Origin: Brassica napus
Taxonomy: Eukaryota > Streptophyta > Magnoliopsida > Brassicales > Brassicaceae
Assembly: GCF_020379485.1 (NCBI RefSeq)
Contig: NC_063445.1
Coordinates: 57,375,422 to 57,439,421, forward strand
Direction of reading: 5' to 3'
DNA: 64,000 nucleotides
Part shown: piece by piece, positions 45,116 through 56,637 of the stretch
Position numbering within the stretch: position 1 is the first letter of the stretch
How the letters are laid out: every line of letters begins with the position of its first letter
The notes under the pieces: generated by a model
Database searches by the model: none
Told to the model about the DNA's origin: nothing
The model's input: the letters and a program-made list of their open reading frames with translations, nothing else
Made by a program: the position numbers and the translations under genes

Positions 45116-48100
45116 ATATGACTATATCAAAGCCAATGATAAACCAAATAAATACTTTGATGAAATAAAGAAAAATACTCCCACCTGCATTAGATACCAC
45201 CATGTTAACAAACAGCATGGTCAACTTATGTTTATGTCTTTACACCAGTCTGTGTGTCTCCCCCCTCGTTTTCCATATTCATAAAACCTATGCTGTGTCT
45301 ACTCTAATATATATCATAAGATTAGCCCGTTTTTTGCCTAAGTGAAGAGAGAAACTTATATGCCTAATGTAACCTGGGCCATTCTTATAGTGCCTATACA
45401 TTTCAATTAACGTATGGACTTTATCATTGGGCCTAATACATTTAATCAGATCAAGCAGAGAGGGAGCAGTGCACAGGCCTCTTCTTGACTTGTAGAGTTG
45501 CCTCTAACCTTTAGACGTGCCTCTTCTTGATTTGTCTATCAGATTTTAAAATGAAACAAATGCAGGCTAATTTATTAAATATATTTAAAACTTGTTGAAA
45601 AAGTTTAAATATATTAAATTAAGAATCAAATAGTTGAGAATGTGTTACAACTTAATCTTGTGGAACTTTTCTATTACCTTCTACGGAGGGAAAAAGACAT
45701 AACAGAGAGGAGATATATCTAATATCTGGTATGAATGCTTTTCAAAACCAGTAATAATTATAAGATTAGAATCGAGAAACAAAACTCCACCAAGGAAAAG
45801 CATACATACATACCAAACTTTCGTAACCAAAGATCTCAGATCCGACAAAATACGTGTGTGAACGTTTTTCTTTCTTCTCCAAAGCTTAGAAAATTTCACT
45901 AGCCGAGAGCTTCCTAGTGTTTATTGTCAAACATAACATGTGTGGGTTTTTGATACCGCTTGTGCGTCTAACTGGAGACGTGAGGAACGGACGAAGCGTA
46001 TGCTTACTGGTAAAACTTTTGGGATAATTGGATTTTTATTGTCCTTAACATAGCGCAATGCATGTAATAATAGCGCATGCATGCATTTTTTCACCGATAG
46101 GTAAGAAAGATAAAAGTTTAGGCTAGTGGACCAGCAAAATATTCGACCCCCATTTAGTAGAAACAAAATATAGATTCGCACTCAAGAAAAATGATCAAAG
46201 CTTTTTATCCGAAAAAGACTTGGAAATAACGTGATTATCCGACATCTAATTGCTTCTTTGCTTTTATGTGATTATAGTACAAGTTAAAACACAATTTGTA
46301 AGTTATGATAATCATGGATGCAAGCATATTTTTAGTTTATGCTAGTGGACCAGCAAAAAGATCAACTTCATTTTAGGTTCATGTCCGTCTCCAAATTTAA
46401 AGCCCAAATATGATTACTGATTTCTTTGTCCAAGCACAAGATATGATTCTTGGATTAAAATCACGTGGCAATAGTCATATGATTTAACTACAGTTCGTAT
46501 AAAATTTTACATGACGGGCAAAAAGGCTCAAAACCATAAAGCATTGTCCAATCTTAATATCATATCAAACAGATGTGAAAGGACATGTTTGAAGCTGCTT
46601 CCAATAATGATGGAGGTGGTTGTGTTTATGTTCAACGATTATCGCACCGTCGGCATTTTGTATAGCCTTTATGAAACTGTTCTTTACAATTAGAATATAA
46701 AATTTCACATACAAGTATGGTAGAGGTATATTGAATACAAAAAAATTAGCTAGTAAATATTTGGAAATTGTTTTTCAAAAAAAAAAAGACGTTTGAGAAG
46801 AGAGCTCATATTCTATGGGTGTATAATAAGTCTATCATGCCCAGAAATTGAGCAAATCAGATTTTTTTGATTCTTGTGGTTTATAATCACTGCTCTCTTC
46901 TCCAATCGATTTTGAAACAAATAAAATCACAGCACAAACTTATTAAAAAAAAGTGAATAAAAATTGGCAACGAACATCATGAATTGAAAAAAAAAACATA
47001 TTTTAAATCTGAAAGAGAAAAATAATAGAACATAAGAATAACAAAGACCCCTCTTTTTGTTTCTGCTATAGAGGTTGATGCTGGAGATGGTGTTTAGTGG
47101 CTCTTTATATACCCGACAGAGCAAGCTAGGGCTTGTCATGTGTAATATAGATGAATTTGCAAAAAAAAAAAAAAAAAAACGTTTCTGGAAACATTTTCAA
47201 AAGCATCTTATCATGAACAAATTAAAGTTACTTTTAAGCTGTTGAATGTTCTTGTTTATTATAAACAGTTGAAAGAGTAGAGTAGCTTGGACCATATATA
47301 TACAAGGTCACATTTCAGCCATGTTTTTAGTTTATATTTTAGTTTTAAAATAGCTTATAATTAATTCTCTTGTTTTCTTACAAACAAAACTTTATAATTT
47401 CGGTTTGATACTATATAATCAGGTGGACGACCAGTCGTTAAGTTTTCCACAATTTGATAGGTTTTATGCGAATTCGACTATGTATTAACGTAATTAATTA
47501 CGTAATAAGTTATCATAGTATAGATTCATTAAATGCTTTGGGGGAGGAAAGCAAAAGCTTTTGAAAAGGAAAAGCGAGATTAGATTTCTTGTAAAAAGTT
47601 AGCTTTTGCTTTTCTTTTTGATCGAATTTTGGAGATTTGGAACTCTTGGACCCCCCTTAGAATTTGTCATTACTCTCTCTTTTCCACAATTGATCGATTA
47701 GATTTGTCAAAAAAAAAAGAGAAATCGAAGGTCTAAAGTGCACTTAATTAAGTCATGACTGGTGGACATATGATTATGAGGTCACCAGACAATTCCTATC
47801 TTTAATGTCTTAGTATTTTGAAATAATCCACCTGTTAAAATTCATATACATTAAATCATATTAAAGCGAACGTGAATCGTTAGGGTTATAATTTTGTCAT
47901 GTTGATATATTATCGACATTAGCGGCTAGCCGGCTATGTAGCATTTATGTTGTTTTCAGCGACCTAGAATATCGTATGATGTAACAATTTCATACTCCAT
48001 AATATCCATATAATATCATAACCAGTTAAAAAAAAACAAAAGTGAATAAGAAGAGAAAGACTCCCATATAACCTAACAAATATCCTATGCCTTACTTGAA

Positions 48101-48268
48101 ACGTATTTACAACATGTAAAATACTAATAGTTTTTACCTAATTAGTAGTAAATACCCTATCCATTGATTCTGGAAACTTAGTTACCAACTAAACATAAAA
48201 TACTAATAGTATTTCGTACATATTTCCTTTATGTCGACAACGAATATTATAGTTTATTCTCGTAAATC
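45116..48268. other. Intergenic, no gene supported
   Basis: AT-rich DNA between the hAT element and the bZIP gene. Frames on either strand are below about 85 codons, lack motifs and are not called. A 20 bp A-run at about 47161-47180 has no flanking repeat. Confidence 0.6.
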
Positions 48269-48883
48269 TCAAATTACGTGATCTCTCAGCATTGACGGAT
48301 TCTGATGGACCGTTACAACAGTACTGTTAACGCACGACCAAGTGGCACACGTTGAGCTCTGCTGGATTTGTCGCAGCACCAAAGCTTGTCTTAAGCTCAT
48401 CAGCTTCTCATGTAGAATTTGGTTTTCCACTCGTAGACGTTCATTTTCCATATTCGCGCCTTGACAATGGTGCATAACGTACCGGAGCTTGTTTCCTAGT
48501 TCTCGGTTCTCGGTATTGAGCTGGCTAAGCTGGCTTCTCAAATCGTCTAGGTATTTTTGTTTTTTCATCCTCGACCGCCTAGAAGATTCCCGGTTTGATT
48601 TTTTCCGTTTCTTTTCCCGCTCATCCTTTGTAGGGAAGAAAACGTTCAAACCGGTCAGGTTAGAAGGTCTGTCTTCCATATCAGGACAGGGCTCGCTTTT
48701 GTTTAGAACTTGACATGAGTTTGTTTTCTCAACAGCGGGATTCACTTCCACGGGACAGACCGGTGAATCAAAGATGGAGAATATATCTGATGCGTCGTCC
48801 CAGGGAGTGAATCTAGTTTCCAATGTCTGTAAATGATTGGTAACTATCTGTTGAGATAAGAAACCTGGTAAAATTGAAGACAT
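48269..48883 (-). CDS. Group S bZIP transcription factor, bZIP6/bZIP7-like
   Basis: A single exon of 204 aa from the ATG at 48883; the family is usually intronless. The N-terminal 85 residues are unstructured. The basic region is about residues 88-110 with NRESSRRSRMKKQ, where the invariant Asn is N97 and the Arg nine residues on is replaced in the usual way. A leucine zipper follows from about L115 through L161. It binds ACGT-core DNA as a dimer in the nucleus. The frame stays open upstream to a further ATG at 48985, which would add 34 mostly hydrophobic residues. I prefer 48883 because the extension looks unlike bZIP N-termini. In the paralogous Arabidopsis block, bZIP7 (At4g37730) lies near ACS8. 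Confidence 0.85.
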   Translation of the reverse strand: MSSILPGFLSQQIVTNHLQTLETRFTPWDDASDIFSIFDSPVCPVEVNPAVEKTNSCQVLNKSEPCPDMEDRPSNLTGLNVFFPTKDEREKKRKKSNRESSRRSRMKKQKYLDDLRSQLSQLNTENRELGNKLRYVMHHCQGANMENERLRVENQILHEKLMSLRQALVLRQIQQSSTCATWSCVNSTVVTVHQNPSMLRDHVI

Positions 48884-50005
48884 AATGGTCTCAGACCCTA
48901 AAACCAAATTTAAAACAAAACAAAATAGTATTTTCAAAATGCTATATGAAAGGAAGAGTAGAAGGGGAAAAGGGAAGAGTTGCATTGTAGGAGTCTCATA
49001 TTTATGGACAGATTTCTTGAGCCTTGGGGCATGCACGAGGGTACTCTTGTCTTTAGCTTTTCCATGGTTCCAGACAAAGAGAAAGACAAATGTGAGAAAG
49101 GTTTGAGTCAGGAGAGCGACAGTATCTGGATACGTGTAATTATGGGATTAGACATAGCTCAAAGTAAGCCGGAGAGCGTCTTTTTCATTCTTGATTATTT
49201 ACGCATTTGCCTTTATATATACCGAATATTCGTTTCCGATATACTTGTAAAAGTCGCAGACTCAATCCAAAAACATTAATAATTCTTCTGATTAAAGTAT
49301 TTGACATTTACTTTTAGTTATATACACTGTAACATCAACTCAACTCAGCTGTGGATAATATCATAATATTCATCTAATCTACCGATGATAACATATCTTT
49401 TCGTGTGCGGATAAAACGAGTTTTGCTTTGGTTTGGATAACAGCTTTTCATAGTGAAAAATGACGGCAACAACAACAAACTAATTATAGTCTGGATTGTT
49501 TGAAAGAATGTGCAAACAAAACCTCCCTATCAAAACTTATCTCTCCATCATTTTTCCTCTATCCATAGTTTCTTTTTTTATTGCTAAAAATGTAAATTTC
49601 ATTTCAAGAGATGAAGATTGAGGAGTACTAATAGTGATCAACTAATTGATAGACCTTTGAAATTTTTTCCATGACAAAAAGGTAAAAAACATGGAAGCAG
49701 ATGCAATTGATGCTTCATCCGTTCAGTGTGGTAGCGAACATGAGGAGAAGTAAACGATGGAGACTTAAAACACTTGAATGAGAGTGAGAAATCGAGCAGA
49801 TACATGTATGTTGGGAGAAATCCGAATACAAAGTGGAGCTACAACCAACTAAGCGGAATGCGTAACATTGCATACTATGGTAATGTACTTTCAACCATAC
49901 TATAATGCGTTACATTACATACTTTTAGGAATTGACGGTCACGGTTTGTTCCTTTTCGATAACAATATAATGTATTTATATGATAAATAAAGCTGCCTGT
50001 AGAAC
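48884..50005. other. bZIP upstream and intergenic region
   Basis: The first 200 bp probably form the bZIP leader and promoter on the - strand. The remainder is AT-rich and non-coding. Confidence 0.5.
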
Positions 50006-51625
50006 TTTAATGTAACGACCGGTTTTCTTAACCGGAATTGGTTTGTGTTTCTCATTAATTAAATTGGTAAACCAATCTGGTTTTGTTCAATTAAGTATAT
50101 AACCAACGAAGCAAATTGATTTCTTAGGTTTTATTAATAATTGCCTTATATAAATACACAAAAGTGTTTATATCTTCATCTATCTCAAAACCCTTGCCGC
50201 CTCTTAAAATTGTTTGTGTCGTTCTCTCTCTCGCTTGCACTCCTCATTTCCTTCATGTACACCATTGTTCATCTCTTCTCTCCTTCTCCATTATCATTCA
50301 TGTACGTGTGTTGAAATCAGAAGAGTCAAGTCATCATCTCAAAATCATCACCGAGGGATCACCATTGCTAGCCACCATCGGAGCAGTTATGCATCACCGG
50401 AGGAGAGCTTTGCCATCATGCCTTGTTCCGTGCCATCCCGTCCATGGCGTTGATGCCTTGTATATGGTTCGTAGGTGGCGAACGTGAGCCGATAGGCAAA
50501 GGAGTCGTACGAGCCGGAGCCACCGTCTAAACACCACCATCAACCGTGAGTTATCCACCGGAGACAAAGTTGGGATGTCGGAGCTCATGATCCACCGTTG
50601 CGGTTCCAAGCCGAGAAGGTTTATTGCATTCATTTTATGTTTCTTGCGTTGCAAGAAAGCTTGCAAAGTATAAACCCGGACCTGTTCTTTTGGTGTACTG
50701 AGACGGGTAGCCGAGACCCAAGTGCAAAACCTTAGGTTTATTGGTGGTCAAGTCATCTTGCCTCGTTTTTGATTTGCTTTCCGGTTCTCCAATCTTGGCT
50801 AAGGTGAGGGCTATTCCGTCTAATCACGTGCTAGTTTAGTACTACTATTATGGAAAGTCTAGTTTCGAAACATGATCCGTCTCTGTGAACCGAGTCTGTT
50901 TGAGAGTCTTGCTTGTTTATTATTGTTATTAATTGTTAAATCGGAAATAGGATAATAGAAGATTCAACGGTTGAATGAATTGAGTGATGTTAAAAACTGC
51001 TATATATGTATATATAAATATGTCCGTTGTGGTGATTGCGGGTGCACAAAGACGTTTGTGTAAGCCGCCGACGAGCAGTGTGATTGCGGGTGCACAAAGA
51101 CGTTTGTGTAAGCCGCCGACGAGCAGTGAGATTGCGGGGGTACAAAGACGTTTGTATCAGTCGCCGACGCGCAGATTCTGGGAGTACAGAGATGGACTAC
51201 TGTACGCCTGGAGATATACATATATCCTTATGAGGTGTACTAGACACTGTGTTTGTTTCATGCTAGAGCTAGGCCTACATGGTCGTAGTGCTATGTACTG
51301 AGTCAGTGGTTTGCGGTTTAGCATCACATACCTCACGGAGTAACTTTCCTGTTACTCACCCCTGTTTCTTCCTCTTGCAGGTGAACATGACGAGCAGTTG
51401 AATATGTGGACGGATTGGTGTCTTGGGATCGTTGTATTTTATTTCAGTTTTAATTAACTTTTCGATTTAATGTGTTTAGTTTTAAATTATAAACTTGTTT
51501 TATCTGGAAATTATTTGATTAAAAGGTTTGAAATTTTATTCGGTTTTATAAATCGGTTTAATTTGGTATTTTTTGGTTAGTAGCACACCGTTCCCGAGAG
51601 GAGACGAGACGGGTGTTACATTTAA
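50006..51625. mobile_element. Solo LTR of an LTR retrotransposon (probably Ty3/gypsy)
   Basis: A 5 bp duplication TTTAA (50006-50010 and 51621-51625) flanks a 1610 bp element that begins TGTAACGACC and ends GGGTGTTACA, i.e. TG...CA with inverted TGTAAC/GTTACA ends. An internal TATA box (CTTATATAAAT at about 50144) fits the LTR promoter. No primer-binding site or coding region is present, so it is a solo LTR left by recombination between the two LTRs. The Ty3/gypsy assignment is inference from length and end sequence. Confidence 0.85.
51033..51176. repeat. Three 48 bp tandem repeats inside the solo LTR
   Basis: A unit built on TGATTGCGGGTGCACAAAGA and CGCCGACGAGCAG repeats at exactly 48 bp (ATTGCG at 51035, 51083, 51131). 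The first two copies are near identical and the third is diverged. Confidence 0.9.
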
Positions 51626-51794
51626 GTTTTGTGCACGTATATATATACTTTAGTTCTTGAAATGCTGTTTACATTTCATGCTGAAAATAATTACAGTCCG
51701 ACATATATAACAAACTTTAGTCTAGCAGCTAGCACATTCTTGAAAATTATCTACTATATTTTGAATACCCGTCCATATATACGTTTTCACTTTT

Positions 51795-51845
51795 AACTTA
51801 CGTTATACGGTCTTTTACCAAAAAAAAAACTTACGTTATACGGTC
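51795..51845 (+). mobile_element. Retroposon-tail micro-insertion (TTTTACC type)
   Basis: AACTTACGTTATACGGTC (18 bp, perfect) at 51795-51812 and 51828-51845 flanks the 15 bp TTTTACC(A)8. Confidence 0.75.
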
Positions 51846-52151
51846 CATGAAACACACATTTTTAACATTCTAAATTTTGGCATAGTGTAACCTCTATGTT
51901 ATTAGGTATTATGACTTGATTTGCGAAAAAGTACTAGTATACTAAGTTTGGATACAAAACAAGACATCTCTTCAAATAATATTTTATAGAGAGAGCATGG
52001 TGGTAGTTTTCTTAACGGCAAAGCTGGGTTCAAAGCAGCCCTACGCACCCTAAGAATGCAAATTTTCAAAAAAACATAACACACTTACTACTTTTATACA
52101 CATGCATGTGCACACCATCTTTCGTTCTATTTAAAACTATACAAGCTTTTG

Positions 52152-52171
52152 ATCCGCGCGCCCGCGCGGAT
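52152..52171 (-). terminator. Helitron 3' terminal hairpin
   Basis: ATCCGCGCG and CGCGCGGAT arms with a two-base loop, 6 bp from the terminal CTTG. This is the usual Helitron transposition-termination structure. Confidence 0.75.
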
Positions 52172-54176
52172 GTTCGTTCTTTATAATCATATGTTTTTAA
52201 GTTTTGAAAATGAGAAAAATTCAATTGTTTATACTTATTATTTTTTTGTCACTGTTTATGTTATAGATTCATATGTTGTTCAAATTTGACATTAGTGTGT
52301 ATTATTGTTTAATGTGATGAATTTTCGTATATAAACTATGAGATTGTGTTATTTTTTATTGTGTTTATTTAGTCAAATTTTTTATTCTGTTTTTTATATT
52401 TTGTAAAGTCAACAATAATATTTTTTTTTTTGCCGATAGTTAAAAATATCTAACAAACACAAAAAAATATGGTTAAGTATTTGAAACTTTAGTTTATTAT
52501 TCTGACCAGCGTTTTTAATTGTATTGTGATATATATTTTTCATATTGTCTATGGCATCAATTAGATGGTAATATTTTATGAAATCTAACTATGTATTTAT
52601 ATATAGTGTGAACATAATTTGTTACTTAAAATACTGTATTAATTGATGACAGCAAATATAACTTGTGTAAGAAAATTTTTAAAATAAAAAGATCTTTTAA
52701 ATATCTGATTATATTAACATTGGGATATATGATTTGATTTTTCAATGCATTATCTAATATATACATTAACATTATGGCCCAAAATAAAAGATGTTTATGA
52801 AGCCCAATTTGTAACTGCTTATTCCTTATTCCGGGAAAACACTATTAGTTGGTGTGTGTATCAAAAACCATATGCAAAAAAGAATTTCTATCGTCTCTTT
52901 GTCTCTCTCTCTCTCTCTCTCTCTCTCCAATCGATGCTTCGATGTTCATCTGTAGAAAAAGGGATCGAAGAATCAAATCCATTGAAAGTACAATTTTATG
53001 TTTATCAACTTCATTCGATCAAGTATCTGCTAAATCAAGCGATGTATGTCAAAGGTTAGACTTCCAATTTTTATTTTCAGTTTAAACGATTACTTTTTCG
53101 AAGACCTAAACACTTTGATCGTTTCTTTCTTATGTCAATAGATCATTGTCTCCATGAGTAGATCGGCCATCTAAGTTTTGAATTGGGAGAAATCAAATCT
53201 TTTTGTCAAGATCGAGACTGATAGAAAACAATCATGTATTTTCAGACATCTTCTCGTGCTAAAAAGAGTCCTACAGGGTTTGTTCTTCATTTTGTTTCTA
53301 TCTTATTTACTTTATGCTTCCTGTGATATGGTAAATACAATTAGTTTCTTCTAATATACATTCTTTGCTTTATTTTTTTCAAATACCTGCATGTAGATAA
53401 AATATAGACCCTTGGAGCGGATAGACAGAGCCCGGATTCAGATTTATAAACTGGCATAAATCTGATGATAGCATCATATATGTAAAGGTGACCTATAAGT
53501 AACTCTCCTTTCTTTGCTTTTGCAAATTGTTTGATTTTAGTTTACTTTTCTTTAGCTCAGGTAGCTCAGGAATGATTTTAAAATTGGATAGATTGTAGCT
53601 GTTGTGGCCGACTTTTCTTTAGCTCAGGCATACTGTTGAACGGCTTCTTAATCAGACATTGATATGTTAGTGGCATGGTTTGTGCTCAGTTTATATGTTA
53701 GATTTAAAAGTATTATTGTCCCGAGCTATAAGTAAGTAAAAATCTTTTGTGGTTTACAGGCATGAAGTATTAGATTGCAGTCATCATAAGTGATATAAAG
53801 AGACGCTCAAACTGAGTACCGAGACAAACATAGAGAGATGAATTTTAACTACAATGACATCACAGATCATAAGGGCCGGAAGACCAATGAGTTAGTCAAC
53901 AACATTTGCGAACAACATACTTTCAATACGGTTAGTAATAACTTATCTATAATAACTAAATCATAAGTTTAAAGCAATGTAAAAATATTTTTAAGAACTT
54001 AGATTAAGAAAAAACAATGGCTTAAGTATATATGCTGGGTTAATACCACGATTAATACAAATCTTTTCTTCACAATAGTTTATAATCTTGCATCAGTCAT
54101 CCTCAAAAAACCTGATATCATGACATTTTATATGTGGCTGATGTTTGAGTTGGACTATCGGAGGACGAAATTCAAG

Positions 54177-54833
54177 TTATTCAGGTGATGGTAACTTTTC
54201 ATTTTTTTTCCTTAAATGTGAGATATTCGTAATGTCTTTCAGTACATTACGTGTTGACCTTCTTGAAGTTGAAGCTCCTTTCTTTTGAATCCCAGGTTTA
54301 ATAGAGCTGAAGCTTGTCTTTTCTAGATCCCCTGGTTTAAAATTAGTAATATGATTGTAATGAGTATAAGTAATTAAAAGATACACGGCTTGTTTTAAGT
54401 AAAAACAGGAGTATGCAAACTTGTTAATGATGTGAAGCAAGATCTCAGCTCTGGGGTGTCTGGAACTTGTGATCTAATTTGGTCGAGACCTTGGAAACAT
54501 ATCAAAATTAAACTCATTATAAAGGATTTCAAGGTTAAGCGATTTGTGGTGATAAGCATGGTTGGACATGAAACACTTACCAAGGACACACCTTCGTATA
54601 TTTCTTGGTGTCTGCGGTGAAAGCATGCTTATCTGGTCATATGGGGTTGTATTGCTTGGTACTTGCCGGTTTTCAAAGTTTTCAAAGAGTCTATAATATA
54701 TAGAGCATAAAGGAATTTCTTTAAAGGCTATAGTACTTGAAGAACTGTGCCTTTGAGGTTTAACTAATGAGGTTGTCGTTTTTTCTAATGCAGGTTCGAC
54801 TCCAGTGATTGGTTCCAGTTTTTTCCGTTTCAT
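54177..54833 (-). pseudogene. Second Helitron cargo frame, function unknown
   Basis: An ATG at 54833 opens a frame beginning MKRKKLEPITGVEPALEKTT and running to a GTAAGT donor near 54583. Further coding-like pieces follow (one near 54520-54440 with QVPDTPELRSCF). The last, about 54333-54177, begins after an AG acceptor and ends STRNVLKDITNISHLRKKN...SPE-stop. Basic, Ser/Pro-rich, no domain recognised. The phrase LKDITNIS resembles the ends of uncharacterised proteins in Brassicaceae repeats. Exon joins are not fully resolved, so it is treated as a remnant. Confidence 0.4.
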
Positions 54834-55122
54834 CTTCAGAAAATCGAGACCAAGAAAGTTTCCTCGTTTCAGTAAGAGGATGAGAGAGTAGCTGAAAGAG
54901 GAGATTGGCCGTGTATGATAAATTTATTTAAGAGGTATTCTTCAATTACTTTTTCTAATTCTAGATTCATAATATATGGTTGGCTTTAATTTAGGAAAAC
55001 TGTTGATAACAATTAGGATTCTTGATATCTTTTTTTCAGTGATATACTTCTGATTTTGGTACTCTACTTTATATAACTTTAAATTGTTTTTAAAGGTCGT
55101 AGCAATCTTGTAAAAGGAGATT

Positions 55123-56621
55123 ACAAAGGCCTGTGAAGAATAAGGAAGCATCAAAGTGTTATATGAATCAAAACTGTCTTATAGCAGGCGACTACTATGA
55201 TATTGAACAGGTATGTCAAGTATAAACTCATCTTATACTTCTTTGATAGTTTGTAGGATGGTAAGAATAGGTAAACCAGACAAAATTTGGTTTAGTTAGG
55301 AGAATCGAATGGTTAGTTAGGTGGTTAGTTAGGTTAATCTATTGATTATTTAATTGAATTTTGAAGACTGGTTGTCCATTGTTTAGATGTTGAACTAATG
55401 GAATGGAAAAGTCAGATCAAATTGTATAGAGTCTGATCTAATTATACAATCTAATTTATGGAATCATATAGGAAATCTCAATATTATTAAATATAGAAAA
55501 CCAATCCAATAAGAAAAACCAATAAAAAGCAATGCATAAATCATAAAGTTCAGAAATAATTAAAGTAAAAAACATTATTAAACATAGGGGGAGGGGGGGA
55601 GGGGTGGTTGATGGCGAAGTGGACAAAGGCCTGTGAAGAATAAGGAAGCATCAAAGTGTTATATGAATCAAAACTGTCTTATAGCAGGCGACTACTATGA
55701 TATTGAACAGGTATGTCAAGTATAAACTCATCTTATACTTCTTTGATAGTTTGTAGGATGGTAAGAATAGGTAAACCAGACAAAATTTGGTTTAGTTAGG
55801 AGAATCGAATGGTTAGTTAGGTGGTTAGTTAGGTTAATCTATTGATTATTTAATTGAATTTTGAAGACTGGTTGTCCATTGTTTAGATGTTGAACTAATG
55901 GAATGGAAAAGTCAGATCAAATTGTATAGAGTCTGATCTAATTATACAATCTAATTTATGGAATCATATAGGAAATCTCAATATTATTAAATATAGAAAA
56001 CCAATCCAATAAGAAAAACCAATAAAAAGCAATGCATAAATCATAAAGTTCAGAAATAATTAAAGTAAAAAACATTATTAAACATAGGGGGAGGGGGGGA
56101 GGGGTGGTTGATGGCGAAGTGGACAAAGGCCTGTGAAGAATAAGGAAGCATCAAAGTGTTATATGAATCAAAACTGTCTTATAGCAGGCGACTACTATGA
56201 TATTGAACAGGTATGTCAAGTATAAACTCATCTTATACTTCTTTGATAGTTTGTAGGATGGTAAGAATAGGTAAACCAGACAAAATTTGGTTTAGTTAGG
56301 AGAATCGAATGGTTAGTTAGGTGGTTAGTTAGGTTAATCTATTGATTATTTAATTGAATTTTGAAGACTGGTTGTCCATTGTTTAGATGTTGAACTAATG
56401 GAATGGAAAAGTCAGATCAAATTGTATAGAGTCTGATCTAATTATACAATCTAATTTATGGAATCATATAGGAAATCTCAATATTATTAAATATAGAAAA
56501 CCAATCCAATAAGAAAAACCAATAAAAAGCAATGCATAAATCATAAAGTTCAGAAATAATTAAAGTAAAAAACATTATTAAACATGGGGGGGGGGGGGGG
56601 GGGTGGTTGATGGCGAAGTGG
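55123..56621. repeat. Three 500 bp tandem repeats with a G-run
   Basis: Units 55123-55622, 55623-56122 and 56123-56621. Copies 1 and 2 look identical. Copy 3 differs near its end, where runs of G split by A (5, 7 and 4 G) become an unbroken run of about 18 G. The last copy stops about 17 bp short of the RPA-like stop codon. Near identity means very recent amplification or an assembly artefact. Confidence 0.95.
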
Positions 56622-56637
56622 ACACATTCTCTTGAGA

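Noticed and set aside
49034..49036. bZIP frame extended to 49036 as a 255 aa protein
   Set aside because: The codon there is GTG, not ATG. The first ATGs in frame are 48985 and 48883.
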